49,161 nucleotides of DNA from NCBI GenBank assembly GCA_945870035.1, contig CAMBQQ010000021.1, positions 1-49,161 of the forward strand. The letters run 5' to 3'. The translations under genes were made by a program, and so were the position numbers. How positions within the stretch are numbered: position 1 is the stretch's first letter; each line of letters begins with the position of its first letter. Under the pieces are notes generated by a model. It ran no database searches. It was not told where the DNA came from and saw only the letters and a program-made list of their open reading frames with translations. Below, piece by piece: positions 15,676 to 24,743 of this stretch. Source of the stretch: Rhizobium sp. Q54 (lineage in GTDB: Bacteria > Pseudomonadota > Alphaproteobacteria > Rhizobiales > Xanthobacteraceae).

Positions 15676-16674
15676 TCAGGCGGCGACGTGAATCCGGCCG
15701 CCGGCCAGCTTGCGTTCCCACGCAAAGGCGTGCGCGACGATGGTGTCGAGGTCCTGGAACCTCGGCTGCCACGGCAGGGTCGCGCGGATGCGATCGACAT
15801 TGGCGACCAGCGCGGGCGGATCGCCGGCGCGGCGGGCTTCGATCTCGACCGGAAAGTCCCGGCCGCTGACGCGTCGCACCGCATCGATAACCTCGAACAC
15901 CGAATTGCCGCGGCCATACCCACAGTTGAACGTCGCGCTGTTGCCACCGCGGCGCAAATAGCCGAGCGCGGCCGAATGCGCGTGCGCCAGGTCGCTGACA
16001 TGAATGTAGTCGCGGATGCCGGTGCCGTCCGGTGTCGGATAGTCGGTACCGTAAACCGACATTTTCGCACGCTTGCCGACGGCGGCTTCGCAGGCGACCT
16101 TGATCAGATGCGTGGCGGCCGGCGTCGACTGACCGGTGCGTCCTTGCGGATCGGCGCCGGCAACGTTGAAGTAACGCAGAATGATGAAGCGCAGATCGTG
16201 GGCGCGGCCGGCGTCATGCAGCATGATCTCGGACATCAGCTTCGACGAGCCGTAAGGGGAGATCGGCATCGTCGCGCTGTTTTCGCGCACCGGGCTTTCT
16301 TCGGCGTTGCCATAGACCGCCGCAGTGGACGAAAAGATTATCTGCCGCACGCCGGCCTCGATGGCGACATCGATAAGGGCGCAGGTGTTCATGGTGTTGT
16401 TGCGGTAATAGCCGAGCGGGTCGGTGATCGAATCCGGCACCACGACGGAGGCCGCAAAATGGATGATGGCGGTGACGCCGTATTTGCGGATGGTCTTGGC
16501 GACCAGTTCGCGGTCGCCGGTCGAACCGGCGACGAAATCGACGGACGCGGGAAACAGGAAGCGGAAACCGGTCGACAGATTATCGAGGACGACGACCGTC
16601 TCTCCGGCGTCGATCAACTCGTGAACCATATGGCTACCGATATAGCCGGCGCCGCCCGTCACTAGAACCGTCAT
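15676..16674 (-). CDS. galE: UDP-glucose 4-epimerase
   Basis: 332 residues, extended short-chain dehydrogenase. The NAD-binding GGAGYIG is at 7-13 and the catalytic Ser/Thr and Tyr141-x3-Lys145 (SPYGSSK) are present. Other GalE landmarks: VVLDNLSTG, RYFNVAGADP, GTGIRDYIHVSDLA. It interconverts UDP-glucose and UDP-galactose for LPS and polysaccharide. It is divergent from waaC across 115 bases containing a perfect CtrA-type box. Downstream, 141 bases separate it from the exporter gene. Confidence 0.94.
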   Translation of the reverse strand: MTVLVTGGAGYIGSHMVHELIDAGETVVVLDNLSTGFRFLFPASVDFVAGSTGDRELVAKTIRKYGVTAIIHFAASVVVPDSITDPLGYYRNNTMNTCALIDVAIEAGVRQIIFSSTAAVYGNAEESPVRENSATMPISPYGSSKLMSEIMLHDAGRAHDLRFIILRYFNVAGADPQGRTGQSTPAATHLIKVACEAAVGKRAKMSVYGTDYPTPDGTGIRDYIHVSDLAHAHSAALGYLRRGGNSATFNCGYGRGNSVFEVIDAVRRVSGRDFPVEIEARRAGDPPALVANVDRIRATLPWQPRFQDLDTIVAHAFAWERKLAGGRIHVAA

Positions 16675-16768
16675 GACTGCCCTCGAATGGCGTTTCAGCC
16701 GTTCTACCCGGCGATAGGAAACGAATTGTTAGACGACCGGCGTGTAGTCATGCTTAAGGTGGCCATTG

Positions 16769-16783
16769 TTAACGATTCCTTAA
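16769..16783. promoter_or_regulatory. Perfect CtrA-type box containing a GANTC site, galE-waaC intergenic region
   Basis: TTAA-CGATTCC-TTAA matches the alphaproteobacterial CtrA consensus TTAA-N7-TTAA exactly. Its spacer includes GATTC (16774-16778), a recognition site of the cell-cycle methylase CcrM. It ends only 6 bases before the waaC ATG and 95 bases upstream of the galE ATG. So it could repress waaC or activate galE. Regulation is inference. Confidence 0.5.
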
Positions 16784-16789
16784 AAGGCC

Positions 16790-17743
16790 ATGCGCGACGT
16801 CCTTTTCATCAAGACATCTTCTCTCGGCGATGTGATCCACCACATGCCGGCCCTGACCGAGGCGCGCGCGGCCCGCCCGGATGCGCGTATTTCATGGCTG
16901 GTCGAGGAGGCCTTCGCGCCTTTGGCGCGGCTGCATCCCGGCGTCGATACCGTCATTCCGGTGGCGTTGCGGCGCTGGCGCAAGTCGCCTTTCGCGCCGG
17001 CAGTTTGGCGGGAGATCGCGGCCAATTGGCGCGCGCTTCGCGCCGCCCATTACGATCTAATCGTGGATACGCAAGGCCTGGTGAAAACCGGCTTTCTGTC
17101 GCGCATCGCGCGCGGTACGCGGCACGGCTACGACCGAGACAGTATCAAGGAACCGCTCGCCTCGAGCTGCTACGACGTGCGCCATAAGGTCAGCCGCGAC
17201 CTGCACGCGGTCGAGCGCAACCGCATCCTGACCGGGCAGGCGCTCGGCTATGCGCCGCAAGGCGCGCCGGATTTCGGCCTCGACCGCGCCCGCTTTCGCG
17301 CCGCCGGTCAGCCTTACGCCGTGCTGCTGCATGCGACAGCGCAGGCGCAGAAAGAATGGCCGGTCGCCAATTGGATTGCGCTTGGGCGTCACATCGAGGC
17401 GCAAGGCCTGGAGATCGTGCTGCCGTTCGGTAATGAGCGCGAACGCGCGCGCAGCCTTGACATCGCCGCCGGTCTTTCCCGCGCAAAGGTACCGGACTTT
17501 GCGCCCCTCGACCGGGTGGCGCAGCTCGTCGGCGGCGCGCATTATGTCGTCGGCGTCGATACCGGGCTTTTGCATCTGGCGGCGGCGCTCGGCGTGCCGC
17601 TGGTCGCTATCTTTGCCGGCAGCAGGCCGGAATTGACCGGACCGGTCGGCAGCGGCCCGCTCACGGTGCTGGGCGCCCCCGGTGCGCCACCGGCGGTGGA
17701 TGAGGTGATTGCGGCCGTCGCGGGCTTGCCGGGCTCGCCGTGA
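16790..17743 (+). CDS. waaC: Lipopolysaccharide heptosyltransferase I
   Basis: 317 residues, GT9 family, adds the first L-glycero-D-manno-heptose to Kdo of the LPS inner core at the cytoplasmic membrane. Opens with the RfaC/WaaC signature VLFIKTSSLGDVIHHMPAL. The C-terminal nucleotide-sugar site is VVGVDTGLLHLAAALGVPLV followed by AIFAGSRPELTGP. An internal motif LHATAQAQKEWPVANWIALG is also typical. Length is normal. The start lies just beyond a CtrA-type box and has AAAAGG as a close ribosome site. Its natural partners here are waaF, hldD, hldE and kdsD, 3-8 kb to the right. Confidence 0.92.
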   Translation: MRDVLFIKTSSLGDVIHHMPALTEARAARPDARISWLVEEAFAPLARLHPGVDTVIPVALRRWRKSPFAPAVWREIAANWRALRAAHYDLIVDTQGLVKTGFLSRIARGTRHGYDRDSIKEPLASSCYDVRHKVSRDLHAVERNRILTGQALGYAPQGAPDFGLDRARFRAAGQPYAVLLHATAQAQKEWPVANWIALGRHIEAQGLEIVLPFGNERERARSLDIAAGLSRAKVPDFAPLDRVAQLVGGAHYVVGVDTGLLHLAAALGVPLVAIFAGSRPELTGPVGSGPLTVLGAPGAPPAVDEVIAAVAGLPGSP

Positions 17744-17793
17744 TCCGCTCAGTTGGGACTCTGTGATCCTGGGCGATGCCCAATAGAGAATCG

Positions 17794-17819
17794 GCGAGGC
17801 GGCGGACTGGCCGCCTCGC
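17794..17819. terminator. Stem-loop between the convergent waaC and DUF2231-like genes
   Basis: GCGAGGCGGC (17794-17803) pairs exactly with GCCGCCTCGC (17810-17819) around GGACTG. It lies between convergent stops (17743 and 17831) and probably serves both transcripts. There is no clear T-run. Confidence 0.6.
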
Positions 17820-17830
17820 GGTCAGCCATC

Positions 17831-18388
17831 TCAAACCGACGTGCTTGGCTTCCGCGACCACCACGCAATGGCCAACAACAGGATGGCCGCGGCGACGAGG
17901 GCGATCAGCGACTCGTCGGGCACGTAGAAGGTTCTGTGCACTTCCCAGCCGAGCGGCCTGAGCACCTTGGAGAGGTCGGTATAGATGCCGGCGAGGTGGC
18001 CACCAAGCGTGCCGGTGATGCCGAGCAGGCCGGCGCCCAACAGCGCGAGCCCCGCCATGATCCAGCGACCAAGCCCGTGCCAAAGCGTTTCACCTCGCAG
18101 AATGCGCGTGACGAGCATCACGGCCCAGTACGCCGTCGTCCATACAGCGAGCACGATGTGGTTTCGGCCCATGGGAGTCGTTGTGACGGCATCCCACGGC
18201 CAAACCATCAGGCCGACCAGAATCGACAAGACTCCGGATGCGAGACCGAGCGCGAGCAGAGGCACAAGAGCCCGATCGATCGCGAGCGCGACCGGACCAT
18301 CGGACAGTGCGCGCCACACGATGGCGAGAGCGGCGGTCATCCAGAGAGCAATCGGGAAGTGGACGAGAACAACGTGATAGGCGGCCAT
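17831..18388 (-). CDS. DUF2231-like membrane protein, partner of the haem-binding protein
   Basis: 185 residues with about five membrane helices (near 5-27, 40-64, 77-97, 108-127 and 159-177). The first helix begins HVVLVHFPIALWMTAALAIV, the signature of DUF2231-type membrane proteins. Histidines at positions 10, 77 and 131 (the last in GTLGGHLAGIYTDL) fall near helix ends and could ligate haem, as proposed for related quinone-reactive membrane proteins; that is inference. It starts 2 bases after the stop of the EB_dh-like gene, so the two are one operon under the FNR box at 19917-19930. Likely the membrane electron-transfer partner. Confidence 0.75.
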   Translation of the reverse strand: MAAYHVVLVHFPIALWMTAALAIVWRALSDGPVALAIDRALVPLLALGLASGVLSILVGLMVWPWDAVTTTPMGRNHIVLAVWTTAYWAVMLVTRILRGETLWHGLGRWIMAGLALLGAGLLGITGTLGGHLAGIYTDLSKVLRPLGWEVHRTFYVPDESLIALVAAAILLLAIAWWSRKPSTSV

Positions 18389-18390
18389 GA

Positions 18391-19827
18391 TCAGGCTCCT
18401 TTACCGGACTTGAGAGTGGCGTTCATGGCCACAGCGAAGGCCGCGATGAGCAGAAGGCCGGCGAGCATGGTCAGCAGCCACTGCCTTCTGATCGCATCGT
18501 TGAACTCCATTTCGATGCCGTAATTGGCGAGCTCCAACTCGCCGTGACGGAACTTGACGGGAACACCGGCGCGAACCTTGTCGGCCCCCGGATGCTTGGC
18601 GCTGTTCACATGCGCCCAGCCTACCTGACCTGGATAGAACAGCGTCACGGCTTTTGCCGTTTGGTCCCACTTTGGCTCGTCGCCGTTGAATCGCACGGCG
18701 TTGATGTCGGCGTCGCGTCCGAGCCCGACAGTGAGCGGCAATGATACGTAGTGCCAGCGTCCGCCCGTCGCTTGCCGGTGGACGGCAAAGGCGACGTGAT
18801 AGACTCCGCGGTCGACAAAAATCTTGTCGTCGAGACGATTGCCGGTATCCATCTTCCGTCGCAGCATTACGTCCCACGAACCGTCGGCCCAAAGAGCAGT
18901 ACCGGCGACCTTGATGTCTGCGCGGGAGCCATCGCTGGCGCGGATGATACGGCGTGGCAGCGTATCACCTTCTTTCCAGGCGAAGGCCGGATCGAAGGGA
19001 GCCGCGATGTCCTCGCGCAAGGCGTGCTGCGAGTCCTGGGCGATCTTTCCGCTGACGATATCGTCCCATTTCAACGCGGTGTGACCGGCCTTGGCGGCAT
19101 CGAACATCAGGCGCGGCTGTTTCTTGCCATTATCCCAGTTGGTCGTGTACGGGCCCTTGCCGGCATCGGAGAGCCGTGCCTCGCCAACGATCTGGTCGTC
19201 CGACAATTTGACCGGGTTGGAGCGGGCGGCACGCCAGTGCCAAAGGTCGAGGAAGTATCCCGCAGCGCGCTGCGCTTTCAACTCATCCTCAGGTACGACC
19301 GAGAGATAATCGTTGATGTCGCGCCGCGTTGCCGGAAGGTACTTCGTCGGCTCGTCCTGTTTCAGTTTCTTACCCAGGTAAGAATGCTCTTTGATTGCTT
19401 TGCTATCGGTCTCGTCGCTGAAGCCGGCGAGCCCCTTGCCGATAGTGATGTAGCCGCCATAGCGTGAGAACTCGGGCACGCTGCCGTCATCGACCATCAT
19501 GGCAATGCGATCCTCGTGCAGTCCTTGCGGCTGCGATCCGGGCACAGCCCTGCCTTGCACCACCCATTTGCCGCCCTCGAAGCGCAACATGTCGTGGAAG
19601 ATCCCAGGCTTCGGCGATGTCCAGCGATAGCGGAAGAAGATGTCCTCGCCGTTGTAGGCGGCCTGTACCGAGAGCGGGACGGTCAAGGTCTTTGGGACTG
19701 CGATATGGCGTTTGGGGTCGTCTTTTACGACGCCTGTACCATGGGTGATCCAAGCGATCCCCAGTGCGCCCACGAAAATTGCGGCCGCGGACAAGAGCAA
19801 CGCTTGGGATCCTGTGCCTTTTGACAT
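18391..19827 (-). CDS. Ethylbenzene-dehydrogenase-like haem-binding protein, membrane anchored
   Basis: 478 residues. One N-terminal hydrophobic helix (about 10-28, anchor or uncleaved signal), a large periplasmic domain, and a C-terminal helix (about 450-470). The domain matches the EB_dh / DMSO-reductase-family haem b subunit: LTVPLSVQAAYNGEDIFFRY, HEDRIAMMVDDGSVPEF (about 104-120) and DLWHWRAARSNPV (194-206). The protein contains no cysteine, so any haem is non-covalent. In ethylbenzene dehydrogenase the gamma subunit binds haem b through Met and Lys. No molybdenum catalytic subunit or FeS subunit is nearby. ATG 19827 follows GAGGAAACC. Codons ending in A are more frequent than in flanking LPS genes, hinting at transfer. 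Confidence 0.82.
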   Translation of the reverse strand: MSKGTGSQALLLSAAAIFVGALGIAWITHGTGVVKDDPKRHIAVPKTLTVPLSVQAAYNGEDIFFRYRWTSPKPGIFHDMLRFEGGKWVVQGRAVPGSQPQGLHEDRIAMMVDDGSVPEFSRYGGYITIGKGLAGFSDETDSKAIKEHSYLGKKLKQDEPTKYLPATRRDINDYLSVVPEDELKAQRAAGYFLDLWHWRAARSNPVKLSDDQIVGEARLSDAGKGPYTTNWDNGKKQPRLMFDAAKAGHTALKWDDIVSGKIAQDSQHALREDIAAPFDPAFAWKEGDTLPRRIIRASDGSRADIKVAGTALWADGSWDVMLRRKMDTGNRLDDKIFVDRGVYHVAFAVHRQATGGRWHYVSLPLTVGLGRDADINAVRFNGDEPKWDQTAKAVTLFYPGQVGWAHVNSAKHPGADKVRAGVPVKFRHGELELANYGIEMEFNDAIRRQWLLTMLAGLLLIAAFAVAMNATLKSGKGA

Positions 19828-19916
19828 GGTTTCCTCATGGCTTTTTGTTTTGCGCCCGCAACACGACAGTACGTCACGAGCCATAGCAAAATGTAGGAGG
19901 GAACCGCAGCTTTCGG

Positions 19917-19930
19917 TTGATCTGAATCAA
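19917..19930 (-). promoter_or_regulatory. FNR/FixK-type box and promoter of the haem-protein operon
   Basis: TTGAT-CTGA-ATCAA is a perfect FNR/FixK consensus palindrome. On the minus strand a TACATT hexamer (19895-19890) lies at the expected -10 distance. If transcription starts near 19882 the box is centred at about -41.5, the class II activator position. The start codon follows about 55 bases later. This predicts induction at low oxygen or during denitrification. Confidence 0.75.
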
Positions 19931-20081
19931 TCAAACAAGGCTGCATCAGCATTGCAGCAAAGATTATCGGGCCAAATGATCAAATAAACGTGCGATGAAA
20001 AATCCAGCGCATTTTCCCGGTATCAAGATGCCGGGTTTTCGGGAGAGATCAAGCTCAAGTGTCGCTTCAGGCCGCGCAATC

Positions 20082-21062
20082 TTAAGCAGCACCTGCGCGC
20101 AGCAAATCGTGGACGTGAATGACGCCGACCGGTTTGCCGGCTTGAACCGCGAACAAGGCCGTGACCTTCATCGAGTTGAGAATGTCGAGCGTCTCCGAGA
20201 TCAACTGATCCGGCCGCACCGTCTTCGGCGCTTTGGTCATCACGTCATCGACGCGCGCATCGAGCAGATCGTTGCGCATATGGCGGCGCAAATCGCCGTC
20301 GGTAATGATGCCGACCAGTTTGCCGGCCGCATCGGTGATGCCGACGCAGCCAAAGCCCTTGGCCGACATTTGCAAAATGGCGTCCGACATCGCGGTGCCG
20401 AGCGGCGCCAGCGGCACTTGATCGCCGGTATGCATGAAATCGCTGACCGTCTTGAGCAGCGCGCCGAGTTTGCCGCCTGGATGCAGCATGCCGAAATCGT
20501 TGGCGGTGAAGCCGTGGCTTTCCAGCAGCGCGATGGCCAGCGCATCGCCGAGCGCGAGCTGCATCAGCGATGACGTCGTCGGCGCCATGTTGTGCGGACA
20601 GGCCTCGCGCGCCTGCGGCAGCGTCAGCGTCACGTCGGCGGTCTTGCCGAGCGTCGAGTCGGCATTTGCCGTCATCGCGATCAGGCCGATGCGGAAGCGC
20701 CGCGAATAATCGGTCAGGTTTTTCAGTTCGGCGGTTTCGCCCGACCAGGACAACGCGAGAATGACGTCGCCTTTGGCGATCATGCCGAGATCGCCATGGC
20801 TGGCCTCCGCCGGATGCACGAACATGGCCGGCGTGCCGGTCGAGGCAAAAGTCGAGGCGATCTTGTGGCCGACATGGCCGGACTTGCCCATGCCGGTGAC
20901 GATGACGCGGCCTTGCGCCGCGCGGATCAGGTCGACTGCCGCGGCAAACTCTGCGCCGAGCCCGTTGCGCAGCGATGTGGTGAGCGCATAGATGCCGCTG
21001 CGCTCGGCATCGAGCGTGCGCAGCGCGCTGTCGATGGCGGACTGGGCTTTATCCTGGGTCAT
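20082..21062 (-). CDS. kdsD: Arabinose-5-phosphate isomerase (KpsF/GutQ family)
   Basis: 326 residues. Converts ribulose-5-phosphate to arabinose-5-phosphate, the first step of Kdo synthesis. The N-terminal SIS domain (about 35-175) has VTGMGKSGHVGHKIAS and SWSGETAEL, and the conserved FVHPAEASHGDLGMI. Two CBS domains (about 205-326) include GVGITDAAGKLVGIITDGDL-like and VIHVHDLLRAG strands. Length and layout are standard. It lies 9 bases after waaF, so they form one operon. Confidence 0.94.
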   Translation of the reverse strand: MTQDKAQSAIDSALRTLDAERSGIYALTTSLRNGLGAEFAAAVDLIRAAQGRVIVTGMGKSGHVGHKIASTFASTGTPAMFVHPAEASHGDLGMIAKGDVILALSWSGETAELKNLTDYSRRFRIGLIAMTANADSTLGKTADVTLTLPQAREACPHNMAPTTSSLMQLALGDALAIALLESHGFTANDFGMLHPGGKLGALLKTVSDFMHTGDQVPLAPLGTAMSDAILQMSAKGFGCVGITDAAGKLVGIITDGDLRRHMRNDLLDARVDDVMTKAPKTVRPDQLISETLDILNSMKVTALFAVQAGKPVGVIHVHDLLRAGAA

Positions 21063-21071
21063 ATCCGAGCC

Positions 21072-22121
21072 TTAACGGGGCCGGCGGGGGCTCGCAAGCA
21101 CGTTGCGAACCGCCTTGAGCACGCTGTGGACGGCGACACCGGCGGTCTGGCGGTGGCTGACCGCCTTGTTGCCCTCGGTACGGGCGCGCTGGCGGGCGTC
21201 CGCGTCGCCTTCCGGCTCGAGAATGGCGGCGACCGGGTTCAGCGGTTTCCAGTGCCACGGGCTGGTCGGGCCGAAGATCGCCACCGTCGGCGTGCCGAGC
21301 GCGGCCGAGATGTGCATCAGCCCGGAATCGTTGGTGACGGCTACGTCGGCGGCGGCCAGGGCCAGGAGGGCGTTGCGCAGGTCGGTGCCGGTCAGATCGC
21401 GCACATGTGGCCCGCCTGTGTCAGCGATCTGGCGGGCGGTCGCGGCCTCCGCCGGGCCGCCGAGCACCCAGACCGACGCGCCCTCGGCAGTCAGAAGGCG
21501 GGCCAGTTCGGCGTAGTGGCCGGCCGGCCACGCCTTGCCGGCCCCGACCGCGCCAGGCGACAAAGTGATGACCGGGCGGCCATCGGCGGCCAGGCTGCGC
21601 TGCTGCCGCCACAGCGCCAGTTCGTCGGCCGGGACCGTCAATTGGGGCAGGGGCCAGTCCGCGGGCAACTTGGCGTCCTTGGGCAGCGCCAGCGCCCCCA
21701 TCTGGTCGATCATCCGCGGAAGCGCGCGCTCGCCCAAGCGCATGTCGTTGATCAGGCCGAAGCGGGCCTCGCCGGCAAAGCCGGTGCGTCGCGGAATGCC
21801 GGCCAGCCACGGCGCCAGCGCCGCCTTCCATTTGCGCGACATGACAATGGCCTGCCCGTAGCCCTCTTGCCGCAGCCGGGCCGCCAGATCCCGCTGGATC
21901 GTCCAGCCCAGCCTTTTGCGTGGCTGGTCGCTGATATGGATCTTGCGCACGCCCGGCATGTAGTCGGCGATCGGGGCGCAGAGCGTGGTGGAGACCATGT
22001 CGACCGGCCGGCCGGGATCTTCGGCGCGCAGCAGCCGCACCACCGAATGGCAGCGCACGAAGTCGCCGATCCAGACGAAGGGGACGATCAGCACCGGGCG
22101 ATGATCTGAACCTTGGTTCAT
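21072..22121 (-). CDS. waaF: ADP-heptose:LPS heptosyltransferase (WaaF-like)
   Basis: 349 residues, GT9 family. Conserved blocks: PVLIVPFVWIGDFVRCHSVV at the N-terminus, ITLSPGAVGAGKAWPAGHYA in the middle and VTNDSGLMHISAALGTPTVA then IFGPTSPWHWKPLNP near the C-terminus. The last two are typical of heptosyltransferase II, which adds the second heptose of the inner core. Co-transcribed with kdsD and divergent from hldD across 164 bases. A second GT9 at 27117 and waaC at 16790 complete a set of three, so exact acceptor assignment between them is by similarity only. Confidence 0.88.
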   Translation of the reverse strand: MNQGSDHRPVLIVPFVWIGDFVRCHSVVRLLRAEDPGRPVDMVSTTLCAPIADYMPGVRKIHISDQPRKRLGWTIQRDLAARLRQEGYGQAIVMSRKWKAALAPWLAGIPRRTGFAGEARFGLINDMRLGERALPRMIDQMGALALPKDAKLPADWPLPQLTVPADELALWRQQRSLAADGRPVITLSPGAVGAGKAWPAGHYAELARLLTAEGASVWVLGGPAEAATARQIADTGGPHVRDLTGTDLRNALLALAAADVAVTNDSGLMHISAALGTPTVAIFGPTSPWHWKPLNPVAAILEPEGDADARQRARTEGNKAVSHRQTAGVAVHSVLKAVRNVLASPRRPR

Positions 22122-22285
22122 TTTAACCGATTTGGCCCGCTAACAGGAATGGCATAGGCCTTTGCCCGCTCCGCCCGAGCCTGTCCAGCGGCAATCTTTA
22201 CCGTTCCTTGCGGCCTTTGCCTCGGCCATTTGCGCCGCCGCGCGGTCTGGGGCAAAGGTTTGCCTGCAACGGTTTAGGGGCAGGG

Positions 22286-23266
22286 ATGATCTTGGTCACC
22301 GGCGGCGCCGGCTTTATCGGCTCGAATATCGTCGCCAGCCTCAATGAGGCCGGCCGTACCGATATCGTCGTCAACGACATCCTCGGCGACGATGGCAAAT
22401 GGCGCAATCTGGCAAGGCGCCAGATCGCCGATTTCGTGCCGCCCGCAGACCTTGGTCAGTGGCTCTCCGGCCGCAAGCTGGAAGCCGTCGTCCATATGGG
22501 CGCGATTTCCGACACCACCGCCGCCGATGGCGACGCCGTGATGGAAAACAATTTCCGGCTGTCGCTGCGCTTGCTCGACTGGTGCACGCAGACGCAGACG
22601 CCGTTCATCTATGCCTCGTCGGCCGCGACCTATGGCGAAGGCGAGCAGGGCTTCAACGACGACTGGTCGCTCCCGGCACTGCGCAAGCTCAAGCCGATGA
22701 ACCTGTACGGCTGGAGCAAGCATCTGTTCGATCTCGTCGTGGCCGACCGCCACGCGAAGAAGCAAAAGCTGCCGCCGCACTGGGCCGGCCTCAAATTCTT
22801 CAATGTCTACGGCCCGAACGAATACCACAAAGGCCACATGGCCAGCGTGTTGTCGAAAGTCTTCGCCGGCGCCAAGGCCGGCGAGCCGGTCAGACTGTTC
22901 AAGTCGTACCGCGACGGCATCGGCGATGGCGAGCAGCGCCGCGACTTCATCTATGTCGACGACATCGTCGCCGTGATCCGCTGGCTCATCGATACGCCGT
23001 CGGCCAATGGCATCTTCAATGTCGGTACCGGCCAGGCGGAAAGCTTCCGCGACATGATCGCAGCCATGTTCAAGGCGATGGGCCGCCCGCCCAATATCCA
23101 GTACATCGACATGCCGGAGAATATCCGCGGCCAGTACCAGTATTTCACGCAAAGCAGCATCGAGAATCTGCGCCGCGCCGGCTATAACGCCGGCTTCACG
23201 CCGCTCGACAAGGCCGTCGGGCAATACGTCACGGGCTATCTCGATCAATCAGACAAGTACCGCTGA
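22286..23266 (+). CDS. hldD: ADP-L-glycero-D-manno-heptose 6-epimerase
   Basis: 326 residues, extended SDR fold. The NADP-binding GGAGFIG is at 6-12 and Tyr141-x3-Lys145 (YGWSK) is catalytic. Family-specific blocks include [36 protein letters not shown] and [14 protein letters not shown]. It makes the ADP-L,D-heptose used by waaC and waaF. ATG 22286 was chosen because the fold begins directly there and AGGGGCAGGG precedes it. hldE starts 4 bases after its stop, so they form an operon. Confidence 0.96.
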   Translation: MILVTGGAGFIGSNIVASLNEAGRTDIVVNDILGDDGKWRNLARRQIADFVPPADLGQWLSGRKLEAVVHMGAISDTTAADGDAVMENNFRLSLRLLDWCTQTQTPFIYASSAATYGEGEQGFNDDWSLPALRKLKPMNLYGWSKHLFDLVVADRHAKKQKLPPHWAGLKFFNVYGPNEYHKGHMASVLSKVFAGAKAGEPVRLFKSYRDGIGDGEQRRDFIYVDDIVAVIRWLIDTPSANGIFNVGTGQAESFRDMIAAMFKAMGRPPNIQYIDMPENIRGQYQYFTQSSIENLRRAGYNAGFTPLDKAVGQYVTGYLDQSDKYR

Positions 23267-23270
23267 TCTT

Positions 23271-24743
23271 ATGTTCGACTTCGACAAACATCTCACCGAC
23301 CTCGGCGACCAGACGGTGCTCTGCATCGGCGATCTGATGCTCGATGAATTTGTCTATGGCAGCATCACGCGCATTTCGCCGGAAGCGCCGACGCCGGTGA
23401 TCGCGGTCAAGCGCAGCGAAGTCATGGTCGGCGGCGCCGGCAATGTCGCGCGCAATCTGGTCGCGCTCGGCAGCCGCTGCATTTTCGTCGGCGTGGTCGG
23501 CGACGACGACGCCGGCAATGCGCTGACCAAAGCGCTGTCAACACACCCCTTGATCGAATTCCATCTCGCCATCGACACAAAGCGCCAGACCACGCGCAAG
23601 GTGCGCTTCGTCTCCGAGCATCACTCGGCGCATTTGTTGCGCGCCGACTGGGAAGTCGCATCCGCGATCGACGCAGCAAGCGAAGACGCCATCATTGCGC
23701 ATGCCCTCAAAGCCATGCCGCGCGCCGGCAGCGTCGTTCTGTCGGACTACGCCAAGGGCGCGTTGACGCCGCGCGTCATCCGAGCCGTCATCGACGCCGC
23801 CAACAAGCTCGGCAAGCCGGTCGTGGTCGATCCGAAGGGCCGCGATTATTCGATCTATCGCGGCGCGACCTTGATCACGCCGAACCGCCAGGAACTCGCC
23901 GAAGCGACCGGCAGCAATGCGCAGACCGACGATGAAATCGCGTCGGCCGCCGCCGGTCTTGCTGTGTCGCTCAGCGCCAAGGCCGTGCTGGTCACCCGCA
24001 GCGAAGCCGGCATGACCTTGGTCGGTCATGGTGCGCCGATTCATGTGCCGGCCTATCCGGTGCGCGTGCGCGATGTTTCCGGTGCTGGCGATACGGTGGT
24101 CGCCGTGCTGTCGGCGATGCTGGCGATGAAATCGGATTTCGAATCCGCCATGCGCGCCGCCAATGCCGCCGCCGCGGTCGTCGTCGGCAAGCGCGGCACC
24201 GCGACGCTTTCCGTCGCCGAGCTGCGCTCGCGCATTCTCCCCGCCGCCTCATTGGCGCCGGAAGAAAAAATCGTGTTCGATTGGGCGTTGCTCGATGAAC
24301 ATCTCGACCACTGGCGCAAGCAAGGCCTGCGCATCGGCTTCACCAATGGCTGCTTCGATCTGCTGCATCCCGGCCACGTCAAACTGCTGGCCGCGGCGCG
24401 GGCGGCCTGCGACCGGCTGGTGCTCGGCCTCAATGGCGATGCCTCGGTGACGCGGCTGAAAGGCGAGGGTCGTCCGGTGCAGAACGTGCAGTCGCGCGCC
24501 GAGGTGCTCGCGGCGCTGGCCGCGGTCGATCTCGTCGTCGTGTTCGACGAGGACACACCGAAAAATCTCATCGCCCGCGTCAAGCCGACCATTCTGGTCA
24601 AAGGCGGCGATTACAAACTTGAAGACGTCGTCGGTCGTGACATCGTCGAAGCGCTCGGCGGCTCTATCGTGCTGATCGATCTCGTCGCCGGGCAATCCAC
24701 CACGTCCATTGTGCAGCGGTCCCGCGCGCTGAAAGACAAATGA
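23271..24743 (+). CDS. hldE: Bifunctional heptose-7-phosphate kinase / heptose-1-phosphate adenylyltransferase
   Basis: 490 residues, a natural fusion. The N-terminal ribokinase-like domain (1-320) has the substrate block [17 protein letters not shown] and the anion hole GAGD at 271-274. The C-terminal nucleotidyltransferase (about 345-490) has [17 protein letters not shown] with HPGH at 366-369 and the ISSTS-equivalent SQST..IV at the end. It phosphorylates heptose-7-phosphate at C1 and then transfers AMP; the intervening GmhB phosphatase and GmhA are not in the window. Its stop overlaps the next ATG (ATGA). Confidence 0.96.
   Translation: MFDFDKHLTDLGDQTVLCIGDLMLDEFVYGSITRISPEAPTPVIAVKRSEVMVGGAGNVARNLVALGSRCIFVGVVGDDDAGNALTKALSTHPLIEFHLAIDTKRQTTRKVRFVSEHHSAHLLRADWEVASAIDAASEDAIIAHALKAMPRAGSVVLSDYAKGALTPRVIRAVIDAANKLGKPVVVDPKGRDYSIYRGATLITPNRQELAEATGSNAQTDDEIASAAAGLAVSLSAKAVLVTRSEAGMTLVGHGAPIHVPAYPVRVRDVSGAGDTVVAVLSAMLAMKSDFESAMRAANAAAAVVVGKRGTATLSVAELRSRILPAASLAPEEKIVFDWALLDEHLDHWRKQGLRIGFTNGCFDLLHPGHVKLLAAARAACDRLVLGLNGDASVTRLKGEGRPVQNVQSRAEVLAALAAVDLVVVFDEDTPKNLIARVKPTILVKGGDYKLEDVVGRDIVEALGGSIVLIDLVAGQSTTSIVQRSRALKDK

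Noticed and set aside
18391-19827. True ethylbenzene dehydrogenase subunit
   Set aside because: No alpha or beta subunit gene is near, and the flanking membrane helices and DUF2231-like partner do not fit that soluble periplasmic enzyme.
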